A stretch of 13,760 bases of DNA from Zygnema cylindricum. Its lineage: Eukaryota > Streptophyta > Zygnematophyceae > Zygnematales > Zygnemataceae. Below, piece after piece: positions 7,761 through 13,367 of this stretch. How positions within the stretch are numbered: position 1 is the first letter of the stretch; each line of letters starts with the position of its first letter. Made by a program: the position numbers and the translations under genes. Below the pieces are notes generated by a model, which was given only the letters and a program-made list of their open reading frames with translations, searched no databases and was not told the DNA's origin. The stretch covers positions 126,001 through 139,760 of the forward strand of contig JBBHKE010001742.1 of the NCBI GenBank assembly GCA_037447655.1, in the 5' to 3' direction.

Positions 7761-8975
7761 CGAGGCATCAAATATAGAGCATTAATTTCGCATTGAATAT
7801 CGGATGACAAATATCTGACAGTGAACATTCATGAAGCATTTCCAACCACACATTGACATTTCATGAAGTTAATAACTACTGCATACAAAAATTCAAATTT
7901 TGAGCACTGAACGTCGAAATTGAAACATTGAACCATTGAACCATTGAACCATTGAACCATTGTAACATTGAAACATTGAAACATTGAACCATTGAACCAC
8001 TGAACCATTGAACCATTGAAACATTGAACCATTGAAACATTGAAACATTGAAACATTGAACTATTAAACCATTGAAGCATTGAGGCATTAAAACATTGAA
8101 ACATTGAACCATTGAACCGTTGAACCATTAAACCATTGAAACATTGAAACATTGAACCATTGAAAAATTGAACCATTGAAACATTGAACCATGGAAAAAT
8201 TGAACCATTGAAACATTGAACCATTAAACCATTGAAACATTGAAACATTGAAGGTTGAAGGTTGAATACTGAACATTAAAAATTCAAAATTGGTGAAAAT
8301 CGAGCCTTAAATGGTTAACAATTCGGTACACCGTCGATCACTATTACGTCAATGACTTTTTAGCCAACTTTAATCAGCTTTTTCCCCCATGCACACGTGT
8401 CCAATTTCTGTTTGGAGACCGCCAATCGGAAGGTAGGATCCTTACCTTTCGATGTTTTCTAAGTAGCGAACTAACATTTTATGTCCGTGCACACGTGTCC
8501 AATTTCTGTCAGCCGAACGGAACGTACGATCCTTACCTTTGCATCGCGACCGTCGAATTAATAATCCGACAAGTGTGCACATAGAAAAAATGATGTTTTA
8601 AGTGGCGAAATAACATTAGAGCTAATAAAGATTCATGATGCAATTTCTCAAAAACAAACCAGTGACGTGGCATCCAGACATTAAATTACTTCCATTTAAT
8701 TGGTCCGTACCTCCATTAAGCCACAAAACAAGCGGCTTTTTTGTCGCATTCACTTCCGCCTCTACGAACGCGTAGAAAAAGTATTTTGTCGTATTCGGCA
8801 GTCGGACATATCCCGCGTACTGCGCAAAGTTGACTTTTCCCGGCTGCCCGGGCCAACCGTCGGGCAAAAGGTCCGCCACGTCAGCAGAAGCACTCGACAA
8901 TCCTTCAAAAAAAAACGTCAGTGTTACGAACGTCACGAATCCGCAGTAAGTCGCTACGTTTAAAGGATGCGCCAT
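361..8975 (-). CDS. Secreted serine carboxypeptidase (peptidase family S10), 13 exons
   Basis: The product should remove C-terminal residues from peptides, in the secretory/vacuolar/lysosomal pathway or outside the cell. Model: join of 8975-8711, 7068-7014, 6778-6723, 6443-6351, 6090-5998, 4643-4456, 3894-3876, 3228-3095, 2685-2564, 1810-1736, 1336-1247, 976-868 and 537-361, all minus strand; 1476 nt, 491 residues, a normal S10 length. Residues 1 to about 31 look like a signal peptide. Visible motifs: N87-G-G-P-G-C92-S-S (oxyanion hole and substrate binding), [11 protein letters not shown] around 133-143, GESYAG with nucleophile S185, SGDTD with the acid probably D401, and GAGHFVP with H454. 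Mature cysteines are C92, C263, C335 and C365. Possible N-glycosylation sequons include N61, N76, N110, N152 and N277. Every intron starts GT and ends AG, and phases fit throughout. Two weaknesses: the segment between residues 250 and 251 is shorter than in relatives, and residues 264-330 form an unusual basic linker. The family assignment is essentially certain; exons 7-9 are the least certain parts. Confidence 0.95.
868..976 (-). CDS. Exon 12: catalytic aspartate motif SGDTD
   Basis: Encodes residues 397-433: [20 protein letters not shown], then [17 protein letters not shown]. The second Asp (D401) is the probable catalytic acid. T-R at 409-410 and P-W-Y-Y also match the family. The acceptor is GCATTTATGCAG; the donor GTACAG leaves phase 0. 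Confidence 0.94.
1010..1165. repeat. GA-rich purine tract in intron 11
   Basis: Almost pure purine on the plus strand (GAGAGAGA and GGGAGAGG units), so polypyrimidine in the sense of the gene. It ends about 30 bases upstream of the exon 12 acceptor. Short open frames read through it (Ser/Leu/Pro-rich or Glu/Arg-rich) are artefacts of composition. Confidence 0.85.
1247..1336 (-). CDS. Exon 11: strand leading to the acid residue
   Basis: Encodes residues 367-396 plus two bases: [20 protein letters not shown], then [10 protein letters not shown]. This is the family's helix followed by the core strand L-x-V-W-x-Y just before S-G-D-T-D. The acceptor is GGTCGTTGCAG; the donor is GTGGGG. Confidence 0.93.
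1498..1697. repeat. Degenerate CCCAATTT-type repeat in intron 10
   Basis: About 200 bases of imperfect TTCCCAAT / TTTCCAAT units on the plus strand, with no fixed period. It looks like decayed slippage-derived simple sequence. No splice site or coding segment is seen inside. Confidence 0.6.
1736..1810 (-). CDS. Exon 10: [13 protein letters not shown] and WTVCN
   Basis: Encodes residues 342-366 plus two bases: [18 protein letters not shown], then IEWTVCN. Y-L-N-x-P-x-V-Q-K-A-x-H-V and W-x-x-C are diagnostic S10 blocks. C365 is the expected partner of C92. The acceptor is TTGACTGCAG; the donor is GTAAGA. Confidence 0.94.
2040..2556. repeat. Degenerate GAAATTGGTTT repeat in intron 9
   Basis: About 500 bases of imperfect units around 11 bp, such as GAAATTGGTTT, GGAATTGGTTT and GAAATTGATGT. 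It is clearest at 2390-2420. It fills most of intron 9, right up to the exon 9 donor. Confidence 0.7.
2564..2685 (-). CDS. Exon 9: lysine/serine-rich linker and [10 protein letters not shown]
   Basis: Encodes residues 302-341 plus two bases. [14 protein letters not shown] and a Pro-rich run lead to [14 protein letters not shown], matching the place where relatives have a D-P-C block just before Y-L-N. C335 probably pairs with C263. The acceptor follows TTTGCTCCTCTATTGTAG, whose TAG is an in-frame stop. The donor GTACGG has the same hexamer as the exon 1 donor. Phase 2 fits exon 10 exactly. Confidence 0.78.
2862..3030. repeat. Degenerate GATAGAAGATATAAAT repeat in intron 8
   Basis: Imperfect units of about 15-16 bp (ATAAATGATAGAAGG and variants) repeat roughly ten times. 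The tract lies wholly within intron 8 and has no coding potential. Confidence 0.65.
3095..3228 (-). CDS. Exon 8: VFAPVC motif and basic linker
   Basis: Encodes residues 257-301: DVFAPVC with C263, then a Ser/Gly/Lys-rich stretch ending NKETKKR. The acceptor follows CCATTTTCCAG, behind about 540 nt of polypyrimidine (sense strand). The donor AGG|GTAAAG is the one in phase with exon 9; GTCGAT and GTCTAT inside the exon are weaker and out of phase. The linker beyond PVC resembles nothing specific, so the 3' boundary is less sure than the 5' one. Confidence 0.75.
3236..3778. repeat. Long polypurine (GAGGGA) tract in intron 7
   Basis: About 540 bases that are nearly all purine on the plus strand, made of GAGGGAGAGG, GGAAGAGG and GAAAAAG variants with only scattered pyrimidines. 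In the gene's sense it is a polypyrimidine tract directly touching the exon 8 acceptor (TTTTCCAG at 3236-3229). Overlapping Ser/Pro/Leu-rich and Arg/Glu/Gly-rich frames here are not genes. Confidence 0.9.
3876..3894 (-). CDS. Exon 7: 19-nt microexon (DTFDLY)
   Basis: Reads GACACCTTCGATCTATATG and encodes residues 251-256 plus the first base of D257. It is flanked by a long T-rich tract ending CGAGTAG and by the donor GTGAGT. The TAG of the acceptor is an in-frame stop, so the exon cannot extend upstream. Spliced to exon 8 it gives DTFDLYDVFAPVC, which matches the family's D-I-D-I-Y-x-I-Y-A-P-V-C block. Confidence 0.75.
4456..4643 (-). CDS. Exon 6: HYVPQLA and [13 protein letters not shown] segment
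   Basis: Encodes residues 188-250: [18 protein letters not shown], then [20 protein letters not shown] and [16 protein letters not shown]. The first two blocks match the family closely. The last block sits where relatives have a W-S-H-A-x-I-S-D-E motif, which is not recognisable here. The donor is the full consensus GTAAGT at 4455, phase 0. An earlier end is possible, but the only GT after MQFA (GTTACC) is a poor donor. Confidence 0.88.
4818..5165. repeat. Degenerate TGATGTTT (8-bp) repeat in intron 5
   Basis: Imperfect 8-bp units TGATGTTT / TGATGGTT / TGATATTT, most regular at 4945-5070 and decaying into TTCAATGT-like units on both sides. The unit length matches that of the array in intron 1, though the sequence differs. 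Confidence 0.75.
5294..5552. repeat. CCCTCT microsatellite in intron 5
   Basis: About 260 bases of CCCTCT / CCCTCC / CCATCT units on the plus strand (polypurine in the gene's sense), interrupted by CGTCT and TTTCT variants. The Pro/Ser-rich frame on plus and the Arg/Gly/Glu-rich frame on minus are composition artefacts. Confidence 0.9.
5998..6090 (-). CDS. Exon 5: catalytic serine motif GESYAG
   Basis: Encodes residues 157-187 plus one base: [18 protein letters not shown], then [11 protein letters not shown], with nucleophile S185 and the preceding Glu (E184) typical of acid carboxypeptidases. The acceptor follows CTCTCCCTCTCCAG; the donor is GTGAGC. The final Gly of GESYAG is split across the junction with exon 6. 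Confidence 0.95.
6351..6443 (-). CDS. Exon 4: [11 protein letters not shown] motif
   Basis: Encodes residues 126-156 plus one base: [20 protein letters not shown], then an Asn/Asp-rich turn ending [16 protein letters not shown] is one of the strongest S10 signatures. The acceptor follows a T-rich tract and GGGTACCAG; the donor GTAAGA is near consensus. Confidence 0.94.
6529..6643. repeat. T-rich pyrimidine tract in intron 3
   Basis: About 115 bases of T runs broken by C (TTTTTTCC, CTTCTT) on the plus strand, so A/G-rich in the sense of the gene. It lies within intron 3. No coding potential. Confidence 0.75.
6723..6778 (-). CDS. Exon 3: RNPYSWNK segment
   Basis: Encodes residues 107-125 plus one base, ending in [10 protein letters not shown], the family segment usually read as L-x-x-N-P-Y-S-W. 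The acceptor follows CATTCTTTTCAG; the donor is GTAAAA. It joins exon 2 in phase 2 and exon 4 in phase 1. NSS at 110-112 is a possible glycosylation sequon. Confidence 0.92.
7014..7068 (-). CDS. Exon 2: GPGCSS substrate-binding motif
   Basis: Encodes residues 89-106 plus two bases: completion of WLNGG, then [17 protein letters not shown]. The acceptor is preceded by TTTTGTTTTCAG; the donor is GTGATC. The G-G-P-G-C-S-S stretch forms the oxyanion hole in this family, and its Cys (C92) normally pairs with the Cys of the WTVC motif, here C365 in exon 10. Confidence 0.93.
7115..7228 (+). repeat. 39-bp tandem repeat, about three copies, intron 1
   Basis: Copies start at 7115, 7154 and 7193. The unit begins with a variant of CGATATGAGATAATACATAT and ends GAGATATGAATA. 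Copies 1 and 2 differ at about two positions; copy 3 breaks off after GAGATAT. Each unit contains a roughly 10-bp ATGAGATATG sub-repeat. The array is about 45 bases upstream of the exon 2 acceptor. Confidence 0.85.
7250..7830. repeat. Degenerate ACATTGGA/GAAAT simple sequence with an A24 run, intron 1
   Basis: About 580 bases with frequent imperfect GACATT, GAACATT and ATTAGACATTG units, without a fixed period. A run of 24 A lies at 7737-7760. The tract looks like a decayed version of the neighbouring 8-bp array. Several ORF-like stretches on minus reflect the composition. Confidence 0.5.
7919..8252 (+). repeat. 8-bp minisatellite (ATTGAACC/ATTGAAAC)n, about 41 units, intron 1
   Basis: A nearly continuous array of ATTGAACC and ATTGAAAC units with a few variants (ATTAAACC, ATTGAAGC, ATTGAAAA). 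Because 8 is not a multiple of 3, three units (24 nt) encode an 8-residue repeat on minus (Phe-Asn-Gly-Ser-Met-Val-Gln-Trp-like). That produces long spurious frames in this stretch. Confidence 0.95.
8391..8610 (+). repeat. Diverged tandem duplication (about 97 bp) in intron 1
   Basis: GCACACGTGTCCAATTTCTG occurs at 8391 and again at 8488. Each is followed by GGAAGGTAGGATCCTTACCTTT or the variant GGAACGTACGATCCTTACCTTT. The GATGTTTT..AAGT.GCGAA.TAACATT block of copy 1 reappears only at about 8592, so copy 2 carries an insertion or a third segment. Each copy contains a CACGTG palindrome. Confidence 0.75.
8711..8975 (-). CDS. Exon 1 of S10 carboxypeptidase: signal peptide and N-terminal strand region
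   Basis: Encodes residues 1-88 plus one base. MAHPLNV is followed by a hydrophobic run ([14 protein letters not shown]) and small residues SSASA, a typical signal peptide with cleavage near residue 31. Next come the family motifs [17 protein letters not shown] and PLVLWLNG. The ATG at 8975 was chosen because it puts the signal peptide at the very N-terminus and has G at -3 and +4. An in-frame ATG at 9116 would add 47 charged residues in front. Donor GTACGG begins at 8710; the frame beyond it is intron. Confidence 0.92.
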
Positions 8976-9282
8976 CGCCACGCGTGGTTTTCGTCCACGC
9001 GGCGCGCGGTTTTCTTTTGAGAAAGATCGGATGAAAACGTCGTCTTTTAGAGCTTCCCCCGCAATCCCGCGGTTTCTTTCACTATGGCCTTTTTTTTTTC
9101 GCAGTAAATGAAACATTTTTCCTCTTTGTGAACGAAGCTTTATGTTTGGTCGTTTTATTTGTCGTTTTGTGTGTGAGATTTCTAGGGAATTGGTAATCGG
9201 AGTGGCAATTTTTGCTAACCGCAGCCACTTGCGTCAGCTTGTCAAAAAGTGTACCTTTTAAGTACAGATTAGTACAAGTTAC
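8976..9282. promoter_or_regulatory. 5' flank of the carboxypeptidase gene
   Basis: About 310 bases between the chosen start codon and the MITE-like element should hold the 5' UTR and core promoter. An upstream in-frame ATG lies at 9116. I see no convincing TATA box or other named element, so the regulatory role is inferred from position only. Confidence 0.35.
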
Positions 9283-9502
9283 GTACACCGCCAATCGCTA
9301 TTAGCGCAGAAGTTTCTTTAGCGTATACGAATAATTAGCGTGGCTTACGCTAATTGGGAATTTGGAAATTTTGGAAGAAATCGATTACTCTAATTAGGAA
9401 TTAGGGTTTTTTTAAATAGTGTGGATAATTCTATTTGAGAATAATAAAAAAAAAGCGGGACGGGATTAGCGTACACAACGCTAATAGCGATTGGCGGTGT
9501 AC
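9283..9502. mobile_element. MITE-like element with TA-flanked terminal inverted repeats
   Basis: The left end begins GTACACCGCCAATCGCTATT and continues AGCG (9283-9306). The right end (9479-9502) is its exact reverse complement over 24 bp. Reading the outer TA on each side as a duplicated target gives ends CACCGCC..GGCGGTG, the pattern left by Tc1/mariner-type insertion. The interior (about 170 bp) has no open frame. It carries several further TTAGCG/CGCTAA copies in both orientations, plus an inner hairpin (ATTAGCGT..ACGCTAAT at 9335-9355). Too short to encode a transposase, so non-autonomous. Confidence 0.8.
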
Positions 9503-9725
9503 CATACCGTTGAGTTTAGATTTGACGGTCAAGCCGTCGAACAGCTTTGACTTGCATATCGTAACAACCGGTTAAATAAGTGCCGCGCTTGCGAACGTCG
9601 ACCGTCATAATAAAATCAGCAATTCACACGGCCGACGAAGGTTTACGCCTTGACGGGTAACAAAACTGCGGCAACCACACGTAAATAAAAGTGTTGCGCA
9701 CAAAGTCACTTTCTCACTTTACGTG
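9503..9725. other. Spacer without a visible gene
   Basis: About 220 bases with several CGTCGA and ACGGTC words. No open frame, RNA or repeat could be supported. Confidence 0.3.
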
Positions 9726-9830
9726 AGCTCCAATGTGAGAGCACAACATGTTGGCTAGCGCCGACAGGAATCGTACGGAAGCTCCACTGTGAGAGCACAT
9801 GCTGGTTAGCGCCGACAAAAATCGTACGAA
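9726..9830 (+). repeat. 54-bp tandem duplication
   Basis: Two head-to-tail copies at 9726-9779 and 9780-9830. Shared core: AGCTCCA.TGTGAGAGCACA, then ATG.TGG.TAGCGCCGACA and ATCGTACG. A few substitutions and a 3-base deletion separate them, so the duplication is not recent. Confidence 0.85.
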
Positions 9831-10321
9831 ATCGTTTTGTGGCGGTAATGTTTTGTTCATTTCTCCGTCAGGTCGTGTCAGCAAAAATCTATCGCCTACG
9901 TGCTTTATTTAAAATGGATCCACGTAGTTTCATGTTCAGACTACGAGCACAGTCAAAAATTACAAAAGCACAAAATTTGAAACTCGTATCTGTACAAATT
10001 AAAATTACGTGAATGTACACTTTGTACGGTCGTGTTTTGTCTTTTTTGTCGTTCGTATTTTTATCGTTGAAAATTTGAGAAATCCAGGGGGCGGGAAATT
10101 TCGGATGTCAATGGATGGTGAAAGAGGCGCCACGGGAGATTATTCAACAAAAAACTTCTGGTCTTTTAATGGCCTTTTTTCATTTTTTATTGATCTTTTT
10201 CTGTGGTCTTTTAGTACGGTCATCGATTTAGTACCTAAAACGACAAAGTGTTTCCGTCGTCACCGGCTTATATTTTGTCTTTATTGTCCAAGTTTTTGGC
10301 GTTGCCACGTGTTTCTTGTGA
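9831..10321. other. Stretch without a supported gene
   Basis: About 490 bases. A plus-strand frame is open from 10009 to 10329 but begins at GTG, is Phe/Val-rich and shows no family pattern. It is not called a gene. Confidence 0.3.
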
Positions 10322-10594
10322 GGATCTAAACGAGCTACTTTTTCGTACAGTTCCTCAAGCGACACGAGTCAAGGTGGCCAGTTGTTCGAAAACTATTTGA
10401 CTCTACAAGATAACGATCTGCAGGCCTACTGTACGGTCCAACCTGGCAAATGCATAGCCTGTCCAATCATGGGGAATGTTCGTCACTTGCAAATCTTTAC
10501 CAATCATTGCAAAGCTTTACCTGGACGGCGCGCCACCCACGCCCTTGTTAACAGAAACAGCCCCTTGCCACAAATCGGCGACCACTTTCGTTAA
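10322..10594 (+). CDS. Uncertain open frame with a Cys/His cluster
   Basis: Open for 90 sense codons between stops and lacking a proper start, so at best an exon or a fragment. The middle reads KCIACPIMGNVRHLQIF, then TNHCKALPG, a C-x2-C followed by H and H-C. That is loosely like a zinc-binding knuckle, but the spacing fits no finger family I can name. It lies in repeat-rich DNA 1.3 kb upstream of the carboxypeptidase start and on the other strand. It could be a decayed transposon or gene exon, or chance. Confidence 0.2.
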   Translation, partial: GSKRATFSYSSSSDTSQGGQLFENYLTLQDNDLQAYCTVQPGKCIACPIMGNVRHLQIFTNHCKALPGRRATHALVNRNSPLPQIGDHFR

Positions 10595-11000
10595 AGTCGT
10601 GACCAGATATTTTTATATCGACGGTCAATGAATCTTCCATCAACGGTCGTAATGACTCCAAGCCCGTGGCCAGGTAACCAGATTTGTCGCACGATTTAGG
10701 GTGTGTGCCCATGTGTTCAAGTAAGGGTTTTTTCCCGTCGGGACTTGCAACGAGAAAATCTTACGCCGTACGGAAAATGGGCAAGAACCAAAGTACATTT
10801 TGCGTCAAAGTATTTGAATTTGGCGTTGTAATCATTTCGACCCACTTCCACGTCACGCCAGCTCATCTTCACACTTTGTACTGGAATCAAATGGCGAGTT
10901 GATTTTCATAAAAATATTATCCGATTGACGAATAGCGAAACGGTATTGCACTCGTAAAACGTCTTCGAAAAGTTATCCGCGAAAGAGAGTACACACTATT
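10595..11000. other. Stretch without a supported gene
   Basis: Includes a plus-strand frame open from 10684 to 10902 (72 codons, TTG start) that ends THFHVTPAHLHTLYWNQMAS. It has some His-rich character but no recognisable family. A GGCCAG|GTAACC word at about 10676 could serve as a splice donor, but no partner exon was found. Confidence 0.25.
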
Positions 11001-11425
11001 TTTTTCACTGCTCGTCACGCGCATGTACGTACGAAACTGACAAGCATGTACGAAAAAAATTCGTTGGTATCTTGGACGTCAACTTTCATTCATGGGTCCT
11101 TAGCTAAAGTTTACGTCGTCCTCGTCTCTCCCGCTCTTTCTCAACGACCGCTCCTCTTTCTTTCTTCTCTAAATGAAATGGAGCAATAACAGTATCAAAT
11201 GAAAGATATATTTTTTTCTTTTTTTTGAAAAAATTTGGTCTTTGTTTGATGGCATGTCGAATGATGAAAGATAAGTAAAAGAAATCGGCAAGCCATGGCG
11301 AAAAGTTTATGTACTGATGACGTCATAAAGTAGCATGACTTCGCTATGTCACAAAACCCTAAAAATCTACAATGTCACAAAAACCTCGATGCCGACAACC
11401 TTCACCGTTTTGGTAGACGTCAACA
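11000..11425 (-). repeat. Left arm of the long inverted repeat
   Basis: Read on minus it runs from AGGGTTTTGTGACAT-type sequence (inner side) through a purine-rich patch to CGTACATG (outer side). It is diverged from the right arm by substitutions and small indels, roughly a quarter of positions in the stretches I could align by eye. Confidence 0.65.
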
Positions 11426-12610
11426 ATTTTAGGAAGTTCCGTAGTTGTTTACATTTCGTTTTGTACTCTGTGGCACATTTTGTGAATGTCTACAACTGAA
11501 GGCTAAGTAAGGGGGGGTCCCTATGCAATGGGTACCTTGATAAAGTATTTTGGACTGTAGTGAAGATTCTCCGTACTTGTAATAGGATTTCCTACCTCTC
11601 AAAAAATACCATTACTACAACCAATTTCAACCACACATTCCACGCATTGGAAAACACTCGCATAAGGATAAACTTTAAAGCTTTTGTCCACATAACAACA
11701 GCTTGGTCTCTTGCCCTCGTGGCTCAGCCCTTCTTTTAAAGTCTTTTCCTCTACTCTCCACTCTTAAACAATTATATCTCTTAACTACTAAAACACTACT
11801 TAGTTAGTAAGAGATTCCAGTGCAAAAATGCCATTGCTCCAATTTGGTATTATTCGCTCAAGACCAAGATCAGTCAAAATTTCAACATACTTTAATTACT
11901 CTTCTCTTAGACTTCACTATTTATCCATCATCCCCCTGGACTACCCAGGCCAGAATCAACGCTCCGTTGAACAGGTTTTACCTGGGCCAATCATTGATCA
12001 ACAAAGACTCATACTAACCAATGCAAAAGCGTGCGAAATCTCTCACTAACTATGTTGCATTTATAACCTATCGAACGCTACTTTTCACTATGTAACATTT
12101 ACGTGCAAAAGTGCGCGCGAATCGAAACGTGACTTTACACGGACGTGAGTCACAAATTTCACACGCGAAACTAGCTACGAAATTCCATAAAGTGAATGTG
12201 ACGTTTCGTACTAAAAATTGTATGAAACGAACCATCGTGAGTACTAAACGAAATATTGATTCATTTGGTACTTTATAAACGTGCGCCTGAAATTCCGCGG
12301 CAAGTTTGACCCTTAACCCGTTGCAATGAACACCCACTTGTTATTTTGACCTCGCGATGTCGCCTAAATACACCAATCACTATATCATTTAATTTACAAC
12401 TCTAAATCATGCGATTCTTTCGCGGACGTCTATCAAATTCATAACTCCATATTCGTAACACTTAAATACCCATTTACAAAAATGTTCGATCCACTATTTC
12501 TATTACAGTACTACTTAAAAGAGAGTCCCAATGTGCAAAAAATAAAATTGAACTTTGACATGTGACAGCTGTAGACGTAGGTACAACTTTGTGACGGTTG
12601 AAGACGACTA
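11426..12610. other. Centre of the inverted-repeat structure
   Basis: About 1.2 kb with only short overlapping frames (at most 89 codons), none recognisable. It contains a diverged direct repeat: ACTACTTAG..AGAGATTCCA.GTGCAAAAAT at about 11793-11829, and ACTACTTAA..AGAGTCCCAATGTGCAAAAAAT at about 12510-12543. No RNA gene seen. Confidence 0.4.
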
Positions 12611-13050
12611 CAAAATTGGTGACCCTAACAAAAACTGCGACAGTTGTAGACGATTAGATTGTTGTAATTTTGTGACATGGCTGATGTTTAGGGTTTTGTG
12701 ACATTGTGCCGCCATGCTCACTTGTGACAACGTCGACGTCACATATTCAAGAACTCTCGGCCATGGCTACGCAATTTCGTTTCTACGACTTTTCTCACTT
12801 GACTTAAAAATATACATAAAGGTAGTGAAGAGAACTATTTTTCAAATATCTTTCATTTCATACCAATATTGTCGTGACTCATTCTAACAAGTGTGAGATA
12901 AAAGTGATTGTGTGAGAGGGAGAGGGGAGAGGCAACGCGACGCAAACTTTTGCAAAGGACCCAGGAATGAAAGTGGAGGTACAAGACACCTCCATAGTTT
13001 TTTTCCGTACATGACGGGCAGGGAGAAAAATAACCAGTACTCTCCCTCGT
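12610..13050 (+). repeat. Right arm of the long inverted repeat
   Basis: Mirror of the left arm. It includes two TTTTGTGACAT words in its inner part (about 12668-12704), a GAGAGGGAGAGG purine patch at 12913-12932 in the same place as the left arm's purine patch, and CCGTACATG near 13005. Confidence 0.65.
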
Positions 13051-13367
13051 CCTAATTATTTTCCACTCGTGTGGCGCGTGCGTGGGTCATTTTTTCATTC
13101 ACTGTTTGAGCGATACTTGAACTAAAATCACCCTCTCGAGGAGATTTTTGATGAAGTTTTTCGATGGGCTAGATTCTCTTGCCGAGGGGTCGAAAAGAAA
13201 AAAGGCCAAAATGCGTTCACATGACGACAAACATGTAATGCATTCAAAGTATCGAATTGACGTTCATTGTACTTGGGTAAGAATGATTTTTTCGTACGGC
13301 TAAAGTTTTTCTCAAAGTTCCCCAAATAATGGGGCTAAACAATAGAAAAAAGTCGATACTTTAATAC
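13051..13367. other. Stretch without a supported gene
   Basis: About 320 bases. A 65-codon minus frame covers 13128-13325, lacks family resemblance and is not called. Confidence 0.3.

Larger units (their letters stand above)
11000..13050. mobile_element. Candidate old DNA transposon with long inverted arms (about 420 bp each)
   Basis: The minus strand of about 11000-11425 aligns with the plus strand of about 12610-13050. Anchors: 18 of 18 bases identical at 11346-11363 versus 12687-12704 (TTTAGGGTTTTGTGACAT); 31 of 36 at 11066-11101 versus 12955-12990 (core AAGGACCCA.GAATGAAAGT); a shared GCCATGGCT block; a shared ATATCTTTCATTT block; and TTTTTTTCGTACATG near the outer ends. Order and spacing of the anchors are kept. 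The centre (about 1.2 kb) has no transposase-like frame. Outer ends and target duplications could not be fixed. Two opposed copies of a dispersed repeat would look the same. Confidence 0.65.

Noticed and set aside
7829-8276. Long minus-strand frames with repeated Phe-Asn-Gly-Ser-Met/Gln-Trp
   Set aside because: They are the translation of the 8-bp array: three units give an 8-residue period, and more than one frame stays open. They lie inside intron 1.
8622-8710. Continuation of the first exon frame beyond WLNGG ([10 protein letters not shown]...)
   Set aside because: Family similarity stops exactly at the GTACGG donor, and PGCSS resumes in phase at 7068.
8700-8963. Plus-strand 87-codon frame
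   Set aside because: It is the exact antisense shadow of exon 1.
12068-12337. Minus-strand 89-codon frame in the centre of the inverted-repeat structure
   Set aside because: No recognisable motif, no transposase signature such as a DDE/D pattern, and no support from neighbouring frames.
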